NCBI GenBank assembly: GCA_938002015.1 | Contig: CALLAU010000029.1 | Span: 70,169-123,218, forward strand | Reading direction: 5' to 3' | Source of the DNA: an uncultured Bdellovibrionales bacterium | GTDB taxonomy: Bacteria > Bdellovibrionota > Bdellovibrionia > Bdellovibrionales > UBA1609 | DNA: 53,050 bases | Shown: piece after piece, positions 50,201 to 53,050 of the stretch | Layout: the number at the start of each line of letters is the position of its first letter | How positions within the stretch are numbered: the first letter of the stretch is position 1 | The notes under the pieces: model-generated | Seen by the model: only the letters and a program-made list of their open reading frames with translations | The model's database searches: none | What the model was told of the DNA's origin: nothing | Position numbers and translations under genes: made by a program

Positions 50201-53050
50201 CATCAACTGAACCTGTATTATTTGAAGCGTCTTCCTCTGTTTGATCCATACCTAAAGTTTGTGCCAAGTTTGTTATTGTTCCAAAATTAGCTTTCGCAGC
50301 ATTATTAACTCTAGCTTGGAATGTTAAATCAACACTAACTCCACCTGATAAGCTACTAATAGTCCAAGCTAAACCATTACTTGAAGTTGGAGTAGAGTCA
50401 TCTCTTGTATCACCACCTGCAATACTACTTGCAACGTAAGTAAGACCAGCTGGCACAAGATCGCCAACAGAAATATTTGTTGCCGTTTGAACACTAGAAT
50501 TTAATACCGTAACTGTATATGTAAAGATCTCACCCTCTTCAGGATCTGCAACACTTGTTGCCTTTGTCACAACAATATCCAAACCTCTTACATCAATATC
50601 AACCGTTCCAACATCGTTTGCTGGGTTTGCATCAATCTGATCTAAAGACACAAGGTTTGCAGAGTTTGTGATTGTTCCATAATCTGCTTTTGCTGCTACA
50701 TCTACTATCGCTTGGAACGTTAAGTTTACAACTCCAGCTGCAGCAAGGGTGTTTATTGTCCAAGTTAAACCAGAACCTGTTGGATCGGCATCAGATCTAC
50801 TATCGCCACCTGCAATTGAAGATGGAACGTAAGTCACACCTGCTGGAACGATATCTCTTATAACTACATTTGTTCCAATTTCATCAGCAATTTGATTTGT
50901 TACAGTAACTGTATAAGTTATCGTCTCTCCTTCTTCAGGAGTTAGAGAGTTTACAGCCTTTGTTACTGCTACATCAAAAGTTTTTGGTGTGATAAGAACA
51001 GAACCAACATTATTTCCAGAAGCTTCTTCTGTCTGATCCATATTTAAGAAACTAGCTGAGTTTGTTATTGTTCCATAAGTTGCAGTTGCTCCAGCATCAA
51101 CACTTGCTGAGAATGTTAAATTCGTACTTGCTCCACCAGCTAATGAACTAATTAACCATGTTAAACCGTTTCCTGCAGTTGGAGTAGAATCATCTCTTGT
51201 ATCACCTCCAGCAATTGAACTTGCAATATAAGTCACACCAGCAGGAACAATATCTCCAATTGAAATATTAGTTGCTGTTTGAACCGAATTGTTTGTAATT
51301 GTAAGAGTGTAAACAATTGGGTTACCTTCTACAGGCTCATCATTATCAACAGTTTTAACAACCTCTATGTCTAGTCCCTTAATTGCAACATCAACAGAAC
51401 CTGAGTTATTTGAACCATCCTCTTCAGTTTGATCCATATTTAAGAACTGAGCCGTGTTTGTGATTGTTCCATAATCTGCTTTTGCAGCATTATTTACACT
51501 CACTTGAAAACTGACATCTACACTTGATCCACCAGCTAAAGTATTAACTGTCCAATTTAATCCATTGCCTGAGGTTGGAGTGGAATCATCTCTTGTATCT
51601 CCACCAGAAATACTTGAAGCAACGTACGTAAGACCAGCTGGGACTAAGTCTCCAACACTAATATTATTAGCTGTTTGAACACTCGCGTTAGCTACAGTAA
51701 CTGTATACGTGAAGATCTCACCCTCTTCAGGATCTGCTACACTTGTTGCTTTTGTTACAACAATATCCAAACCTCTTACATCAATATCAACTGTCCCAAC
51801 ATCGTTTGCTGGGTTTGCATCAACTTGATCTAAAGACACAAGATTAGCTGAGTTAGTAATTGTTCCATAATCTGCTTTTGCTGCTACATCTACTACCGCT
51901 TGGAACGTTAAGTTTACAACTCCACTTCCAACTAAAGTATTAATCGTCCAGTTTAAACCAGCACCTGTTGGATCTGCATCAGACCTACTATCTCCACCTG
52001 CAATTGAAGATGGAACGTATGTCACACCTGCTGGGACAATATCGTTAATTAATATATTTGTTCCGCTCTCATCAGGAATTAAATTTGTTACAGTAACCGT
52101 ATAAGTTATTGTCTCACCCTCTTCAGGATTAAGAGAATTAACTGACTTTGTTACAGCTACATCAAAAATCTTTGGAGTTATAGTTACTGAACCTGAGTTA
52201 TTCGATCCATCTTCTTCAGTCTGATTCATACTTAAGAACTGAGCTGTATTCGTTACAGTTCCATATGTAGCTCTTGCACCAGCATCAACTTTTGCTTGGA
52301 AAGTTAAATTTGTACTTGCACCACCCGCTAAAGAATTTATTGTCCAAGCTAATCCACTTCCAGCAGTTGGAGTAGAGTCATCTCTTGTATCTCCACCAGC
52401 AATTGAAGATGGTACATATGTAACACCAGCTGGAACAATATCACCTATAGCTATATTATTAGCTGTTTGAACTGAGTTGTTTGATACTGTAATTGTGTAG
52501 TTTACAAAGTTACCTTCTACAGGTTCATCATTATCAACCGCTTTAACAACTTCAATATCTAAACCTTTAACATCAATATTAACTTGGCTAACATCATTTG
52601 ATCCATCAGAATCAACTTGATCTGAGCTCACAATTGTTCCAGTATTTGTGATTGTTCCAAAATTAGCTTTTGCAGCTACATCAACCATAGCTTGGAACGT
52701 TAAATTAACACTTACTCCAGCTGCAATTGAATTTATCGTCCATGCTAAACCAGCCCCATCCGGATCTGCATCAACCTGGCTATCACCACCTGCAATACTT
52801 GATGGAACATACGTTACTCCATTTGGCACTATATCATTGATGACAACATTCGTACCTGTTGATGATACAGTAGTGTTTGTAACCGTTAATGTGTAAGTTA
52901 TTGTCTCACCTTCTTCAGGGTCTGCCACACTTACAGTTTTAACTATACCAGCATCAAAAGTTTTTGGCGTGATATCAACTGAACCAGTATTATTCCCTGC
53001 AGCTTCTTCAGTTTGATCCATTGATACAAAAACTGCTGAGTTTGTTATTG
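32289..53050 (-). CDS. Giant DUF11-repeat surface protein with internal OmpA-like domain (5' end beyond window)
   Basis: At least 6,919 residues; the frame stays open through the window edge (53050), so the start and signal peptide are not visible. About 42 DUF11 (conserved repeat/B_ant_repeat) modules of roughly 130 residues, each opening like KxVDxxxPxEG-(n)-YTxTVTN and closing like NxASVxxxDQTE, run to about 37,050. A linker and an SdrD-B-like carboxypeptidase-regulatory domain follow (about 36,620-35,930; HIIGKVYNDRDGDGYQD, TDEFGRFHI), then an OmpA-like domain (about 35,910-35,650; FYFDTGKSSLRKEDIEKIES, GFADPRGGRTFNRNLSLERA). About nine more diverged, Lys-rich modules end at 32,340. The array looks almost cysteine-free. 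Probably an outer-surface fibre or adhesin moved or held by the MotA/B-like system. Confidence 0.85.
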   Translation of the reverse strand, partial: ITNSAVFVSMDQTEEAAGNNTGSVDITPKTFDAGIVKTVSVADPEEGETITYTLTVTNTTVSSTGTNVVINDIVPNGVTYVPSSIAGGDSQVDADPDGAGLAWTINSIAAGVSVNLTFQAMVDVAAKANFGTITNTGTIVSSDQVDSDGSNDVSQVNIDVKGLDIEVVKAVDNDEPVEGNFVNYTITVSNNSVQTANNIAIGDIVPAGVTYVPSSIAGGDTRDDSTPTAGSGLAWTINSLAGGASTNLTFQAKVDAGARATYGTVTNTAQFLSMNQTEEDGSNNSGSVTITPKIFDVAVTKSVNSLNPEEGETITYTVTVTNLIPDESGTNILINDIVPAGVTYVPSSIAGGDSRSDADPTGAGLNWTINTLVGSGVVNLTFQAVVDVAAKADYGTITNSANLVSLDQVDANPANDVGTVDIDVRGLDIVVTKATSVADPEEGEIFTYTVTVANASVQTANNISVGDLVPAGLTYVASSISGGDTRDDSTPTSGNGLNWTVNTLAGGSSVDVSFQVSVNNAAKADYGTITNTAQFLNMDQTEEDGSNNSGSVDVAIKGLDIEVVKTVDNDEPVEGNPIVYTLTITNNSVQTATNISIGDIVPAGVTYIASSIAGGDTRDDSTPTAGNGLTWLISSLAGGASTNLTFSASVDAGATATYGTITNSASFLNMDQTEEASGNNVGSVLITPKTFDVAVTKAVNSLTPEEGETITYTVTVTNQIADEIGTNVVIRDIVPAGVTYVPSSIAGGDSRSDADPTGSGLTWTINTLAAAGVVNLTFQAIVDVAAKADYGTITNSANLVSLDQIDANPANDVGTVDIDVRGLDIVVTKATSVADPEEGEIFTYTVTVLNSSVQTATNISVGDLVPAGLTYVASSIAGGDTRDDSTPTSSNGLAWTISSLSGGVSVDLTFQARVNNAAKANFGTITNLAQTLGMDQTEEDASNNTGSVDVDIKGLDIEVVKTVDNDDPVEGNYVVYTLAITNNSVQTATNINIGDLVPNGITYDPSSILGGDVRDDSSPTAGNGLTWLISSLAGGASTNLTFRARVDAGAAATYGTITNTATALSMDQTEEIPANNVGTVDITPKTFDVAVTKSVNSLNPEEGETITYTVTVTNNITDEIGTNVVIRDIVPAGVTYVPSSIAGGDSRSDADPTGSGLTWTINTLAAAGVVNLTFQAVVDVAAKADYGTITNSANLVSLDQIDANPANDVGTVDIDVRGLDIVVTKATSVADPEEGEEFTYTITVQNASVQTATNITVGDLVPAGLTYVASSISGGDSQNDTTPTAGNGLVWGVSSLAGGASVDLVFNVTADNGSKATYGTITNSAQFLDMDQTEEDGSNNTGSVDVDIKGLDIVVLKSVDNDDPVEGNYVVYTINVENASIQTATNITIGDIVPAGVTYDPASMTGGDNRNDSTPTAGSGLVWTINSLAGGANTNLTFRARVDAGATATYGTITNSAQFLNMDQTEEDGSNNTGLVDITPKTFDVAVTKAVNSALPEEGEVITYTVTVTNNIADEVGTNVVVRDIVPAGVTYVASSIAGGDVQNDADPAGAGLTWTINTLPAAGVINLTFQAQVDNQAKTDYGTITNSANLVSLDQVDANPANDLGTVDITVVGLDIQVVKNVDDDEPIEGQDITYTMTVSNLSTQTATNVLIRDIVPAGLTYVASSIAGGISQDDSSPAGTGLTWTIASIAGGASVDVSFVANVDVGAQATYGDITNTASFVSMDQTEEDNGNNIGSVEITIQPFDVGVVKTVSNLTPEEGEIVTYTLTVTTTYAGVPSTNVAIRDVVPAGVTYIPASIAGGDSRSDADPAGTGLTWNISSLAGAASTNLTFQARVDNKAKDDFGTITNTGGMTSLDQIDGDPTNDNSSVTITPVGIDISVVASVDNAAPEEGSTVLYTLAITNNSGQAATNVLINDIVPAGVTYVASSIAGGDSQVDADPAGAGLSWTINSLAAGTSTNLTFQANVNNKAKDDFGTIINTGSLVSLDQSEEVPANNTSSVNIVPVGLDISVAAAVDNATPEEGSIVLYTVTVGNNSGQTATNININNIVPAGVTYVASSIAGGDSQVDTDPAGAGLSWVINSLASSATIDLTFQASVNNKAKDDFGTITNSASLVSLDQSEEVSGNNIGTVDITPVGLDISVVKAVDNDEPVEGNYVVYTLTVTNNSSQPATNVKVTDIVPAGVTYDPASMTGGDAQADADPAGVGLEWAFNTINAAEVVNVTFRARVDAGAAATYGTITNFANFTSMDQSEEDNGNNTGSILITPKIFDVAVTKAVNSPTPEEGEEITYTVTLTNNIVDEVGTNVVIRDIVPVGVTYVPGSIAGGDLRDESDPAGVGVSWTVNTIGAGASTDLTFRATVNNKAKTDFGTITNSANLESLDQIDADSSNDIGSVDIAVRGLDISVVKSVNDPIPVEGNSVIYTLAVTNNSVQTATTIQVLDVVPPGLTYVAASMTGGDTQNETTPDTGAGLEWIINSLAGGATINLTFEADVDPGSKATYGIITNVVNIGTFDQTEEVPANNTSNVDVEPQTLDVGILKVVSNPTPNEGSTVTYTITATNDSGFTATGININDILPTGVTYVASSIAGGDSQVDADPMGVGLSWVINSLPGVAPGNTIDLTFDVVVDNGARALGQIENTANITAVDQTDDDPTNDTSLASFTARGLDLQMTKNVDNNNPNETDTITYTLTVTNNGPSNATNVQVTDPVPFGLSYVAATMTGGDTMDESDPAGAGLMWTVNSIPSGTSVDLTFQAYVNLGAGGNDIDNTASVVGRDQTEEDGTNDFDTVTIAVTANIDIQVDKVADDTEYEEGELVTYTITVTNNGPSQGSNIQIRDIVPSDIIYTPGSIVGADIRDESDPAGLGLLWSINILSPLAPANTVTMSFTGTVAPGANLNTPVINNAGVESVDQTEVIPGNDIGTASIDISNNLDISTVKTVSDDEPEIGGTVTYTLAISNAGPTQGSQVRVTDIVPDGMTYVPGTVVGADVLDDSDPDGAGLLFTLNTLNMGETKNITFNATADEASNLLNPIINTGTFTSSQQTDIDSSNNSGLVGLNVNPDLDIAVVKSVDLSTPLEGETVNYTLSITNNGPAAASNVRISDILNSDLVYVASSIAGGDSRDDASPQTGDGLTWTINTLLRNATVDLTFSAYPGPNTAGKTVPNIATVLALDQPDINNSNDSSSVDLIVRNDADLEVVTTVGPALPSETDTVTYTVVLRNNGPSVSRDLVVHNIVPNGLTYVPGTITGGDTNSELTPDSGTGLEWTVNELFNAQTAVFTFQATVDVGQAGNVVTNTTAITAFDSTETDFSNNTVDVDLTIDDSVDLHIVKTVSDNNPTETDTITYTIVLENLGPKNRASGINITDIVPTGVTYVPGTITGGDLQNATDPSGVGLVWTINQMDVSDTVTLTFDATVDPGTSDDIIVNTVSPAVFNQTDTDLTPDSLSASLRVKNDIDLQVIKSVDQAYPLPGETVTYTISVNNKGPIVGQDITVNDIVPTDITYVPGSISGGDTNSDISPDGSGLSWTITSLNPGTTANLTFQATPNTGTFNQVITNTASYTHPHVELVPDDDLDVDITVSGRTDIIVAKTTNNPTPSVGGTFIYYISVTNGGPLNLDNLELTDVLPPGIDYVSDNSGGEYNPVTGVWSKAFIPIGATSTLEITAMPTAAVRDIPTTNTVTSVLALQGDGNDTPDDLEETVTPQDATELYVNTTVTNSNPDEGSTLTYTVTVENRGPQLATNLTMGVVVPPGVTYVGSSITGGDSNDDSSPDSGNGLTWSIASIPVSNTVTLTYEASVDAGTGGSTIATIANVVALDQTEDNTNPDNEQIDIVVKNESDLHFTNVASVNNASEGEALTFTVTVTNNGPAQAKNVRIDDVISPFFILLGNTPSQGTYNGTTWDIGTVDSGVSETLVLNVQVAPGTSGQTIVSTLTSQSQDQVDTNFTADDMSETVTIGPELDLVFNLTIIDDPEGDGILFETQRFTYQIEVTNNGPSLGTNIRVDLFPPANVSFTESPTASTGAYFFPTWQIPSLASGASATLLVPSVVDPGSFGQTITANLTTILVDQADNGATLDDLSETFVVDNRTDLFIEKTVDVSDPKENDVVIFTVRVENRGPAEATNIVIEEDFPISGMILESFNTTNGTFDEPSQQWTIPSLALGEVALLNLSSRVRVGAGGGLVNNVSLLSMDQVDSEVTPDDLTEALNVTNEVDLAINMVSSVTEPEEGEVVTYTITVRNNGPSTATNLRLTDVLPADLIFDSALTSSGTFASNVWDIGTLENSFIATLDLLAIVAPGAGGKTVRNEISLVQLDQADPIGATNDVLFADINVKNETDLVITKVADNTIYSESDTLFYTIEVTNNGPAMAESLVLTDAFPSQLTYVSNTAAPGSTFDSGLMTWTIPTIPLGETRTLTIEATVNNGTSGQSVTNTISSVTLEQTDLGATSDDLDETISVENDLDLVLSLTANNPSIDEQENVEFTVSLLNLGPARAKNVVVSNVIPVGLTLVNANPDTGVYNGITSEWSISEIPPNGSVNLVIETVANPGSGGVTLNYSAQITALNENDINPANDSAVTGVAINHNNDLVVTKIVDNAAPREGEAITFTIEVTNNGPARAENVSIVDPMPTGLTLSGPGVISQGSFAGSTWTVGDIDSGSVASIELIATPDANTNGQTITNTITQVIQDENDLNTTPDDLDEAITVDSNVDLEISKIVDIASPIEGDVVEFTLTVTNNGPINITNLSLEDSMPAGLLYQANSTPTRGIFINPIWTIPSLLNGESASVNIRALVLPGTAGSAITNLITGITMDQTDETPGNNDIDETITVDNETDIVVTKIVDDSNPIEGGVINYTITVENRGPARATNVSLRDTIPAGLLLQNSVATRGAYVGDIWSIGDIDDTEIVTLTLTALVEVGQSGQTILNQITDVTLDQVDNNTTGDDLDESIIVQNDLDLNIVKSVDRTSVDEGEDFTYTVTVTNNGPAQASSLELTDVWPPELEIVSSDQASFDEATKVWSIGLLNSGDTIILNIVARALPGTSGQTITNEITYTLDQVDTSAGDVLTVDVSINNDTDFVIVKTTDNNTPNEGDTFNFIITATNNGPAQATNVQMSDVLPTEFTLVSATAPTGTTFTDPVWSIPALDMGASMDLILEVIVNSGTAGSTVTNTVTAISLDQNDTNLTPDDLSEVINIRNESDIHVVKTVDVESIFDSETATFRITVTNRGPLVVSSIEVDDPIDPLLEIENIVASHGSYTAPTWNIGALTVGEIATLDITVNPRLEAANTTITNTVTAIRSSIPDSNITPDDLVENLDVLGDGSVVIKLSANKTNVEVGEFLGMTLELENLTTSDLTPLDAVIDLPQGLSYVEGSTKIVLPGPDGDFETDDDEVFDLKSEVFTSFDFSSSSIEDKTLIIDKREMHYAIDVMDSSMARIQFMTRVGATAIGASLSASSWGNYLNKTVTSLATVSVIVKENVIFDQTHIIGKVYNDRDGDGYQDLASASKVRVFTGIADENIVENTAEINKGSGFKKATQSANGSFYIGSIKGKTSENDYSENTFAQLRLEVTAKDIEDLKLTSREGTHIVLSKEGQIRKSLRGLVGSGQSSQDLVVERRFVKADGKIFLLINIQNFGINEDGLAGVRVIGVDGLVSETDEFGRFHITDINPAHNNGSNYILKVDEVTLPKGTVFTTENPRVQRITGGLFTKFNFGVRIPLLSMPKLYQSKKLAKFYFDTGKSSLRKEDIEKIESLRREISTLPVGEDAEGKVTIQGFADPRGGRTFNRNLSLERASTVLGEIKDSLPKISAKIKINNKKPHEQDEVEVDVTVRNKGLVEAKNLAIQIPIPEQFSLTKSVKASIGNYDGQRWYLHSLEGKSTARLKFKVKTNILTSDEKFTFKVDRFILEGREKAKVFKDVEVSGRIKNETDLQTSLALSKLEVDEQEKLKATVIVENFGPAAATNVDINLSIDKNLEIESVETSLGTITSKKLKVPVILKGQKVTAVITLSPRKGTADRDLYVSLAKITMEQIDTNKTLDSDDVVITVNNNVDLQILTKFSEKTPHEQEKMKFVVSAKNHGPIPATNIAIPVELDERFVVESASLTKGKYEENLWSIDKIDVGQRVYLTFKISPEVGSGDSSLDGAASLTNLDQIDLDLSEDTYDSVVKVRNESDLVLKKTISNDKPIENEIVEILWTLRNQGPALAKNIKITDHLNKEFRFIDLKEITKGKFKGDRWSIKELAKNEEARLVIRAEVLPRTGGMTIVDTVEKVSMDQKDLRENSVLSFSAKVRNYADVIVQKTFSDQSVEEGGFVYHTIRVENKGPAQVTNLKIKDVMPKQFGKREKVTTVGKVKLLEDTWSIPNIKVNGFVEIKWSTRVLPGSGGLEIRDRVDQVLMDQDYKLFEGSITQANINIENEADLVTKISSSKRAVDLGESFTYTIDIENKGPALIKNLSLNLPIDSCLKVENHDLEKGKFLQNRKWNVGSLELNAKAELKIFVNPNYDCNKSSLDLLVEKISMDQSDDSAQGDIGNNKTKINRQTDAHVNVLKSKEIINERDNIIFEITLSNNGPAYIDEADIKFAVSDNLKINKIKSSKGSVEGFNWAVSNLVKGDIERVRIYAEAKPYSAASKAGVSIISSTINKVDTNDTVDLNKAEALVDNKSDIHVKIVPDKRNVRTPEAVYKYTLENKGPAVATNVSLETIYDKNVFKLISQDVSKGDHIDNLWKIGEVHPGEKVYLNLYTMIEKFKIKPKDADYRNLRLTQKDSNLTDDKIDSKVNIINKAKVAIGKSLSRKDIYESEGYSYIIEVKNIGTQLARNIIIRDLIDSKYITVTDNIEVSIGSMDLDTWNLGELKPGESAQMKIPVRFTYDISGDIFINDPIDYFRMEQENLVSPSSLKDFTYKVREILDRVPANNGGQESSNE
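47866..53050 (-). repeat. Higher-order tandem repeat of 1,188 nt (three DUF11 modules)
   Basis: Marker strings recur at exact 1,188-nt steps: one at 48253, 49441, 50629 and 51817; another at 49051, 50239 and 51427, then 53011 (four modules of 396 nt further). Each unit encodes three module types in fixed order (types starting xTFDVAVTK, RGLDIVVTK and KGLDIEVVK). Copies at about 49,390-49,690 and 50,578-50,878 share identical runs of more than 100 nt. The unit drifts to 1,185 nt near 47,866 and loses regularity below that. Confidence 0.92.

Noticed and set aside
37906..52896. Many plus-strand frames of 60-150 residues inside the giant gene
   Set aside because: They recur with the 396-nt module period and are shadows of the repeat on the other strand; no ribosome sites or domains.
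23605..53050. CRISPR-like or mobile-element origin of the repeats
   Set aside because: All repeats are in frame within long coding regions, with no spacers, terminal inverted repeats or transposase.

Overview
The window is AT-rich, gene-dense bacterial DNA from a Gram-negative. Lipoprotein signal peptides, outer-membrane barrels and OmpA-type domains are common. A lysine-rich histone-H1-like tail fused to a SWIB domain, many small secreted proteins of unknown function, several secreted enzyme-like proteins and very large surface repeat proteins suggest a member of the Bdellovibrionota, perhaps a Bacteriovorax/Halobacteriovorax relative. That placement is inference; there is no rRNA or other marker gene to confirm it.

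Region 1 (1-18,900) is a mosaic of short, mostly monocistronic units. Recognisable housekeeping genes are the SWIB protein, EttA (ABC-F), a BolA protein, a TauE/SafE permease, class II fumarase, an EVE-domain protein and a DusC-like tRNA-dihydrouridine synthase. Between them lie exported proteins: a lipoprotein with an exact 54-residue (162-nt) tandem repeat, a protein-glutaminase-like protein with a readable Cys-His-Asp set, a secreted PD-(D/E)XK-like protein, an exported protein with ADP-ribosyltransferase-like motifs, and small periplasmic proteins. Two paralogous coiled-coil/tail-anchored proteins sit at 8.8 and 10.7 kb. A tightly coupled pair at 16.4-17.8 kb encodes a GNAT-like acyltransferase and a haem-oxygenase-fold putative diiron enzyme, which looks like a two-gene small-molecule pathway.

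Region 2 (19,066-53,050, all minus strand, transcribed right to left) looks like one long operon. Its order is: a giant DUF11-repeat protein (more than 6,900 residues, N-terminus outside the window); a large outer-membrane beta-barrel protein whose start overlaps the giant's stop; a 1,597-residue FN3/IPT/GLUG lipoprotein; a PEGA/TPR lipoprotein; a MotA-like protein; a MotB-like protein; a membrane protein whose layout resembles a FliF C-terminal part fused to a FliG-like cytoplasmic domain; and a small outer-membrane barrel. Stator (MotA/B), candidate rotor (FliF/FliG-like), envelope lipoproteins, barrel and giant surface fibre together suggest an envelope-spanning, ion-driven machine that moves or tensions a giant surface adhesin. 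This would be functionally analogous to, but not homologous with, the GldLM/SprB gliding system. It is the most interesting content of the window; the functional reading is a hypothesis.

The giant gene carries about 42 DUF11 modules before, and about 9 after, an internal SdrD-B-like plus OmpA-like segment. The modules nearest the N-terminus form a higher-order repeat of three modules (396 codons, exactly 1,188 nt) with over 100-nt identical stretches between copies, so this end is recently duplicated or homogenised, while modules near the OmpA domain are old and diverged. I saw no tRNA, rRNA, CRISPR array or intact insertion sequence.
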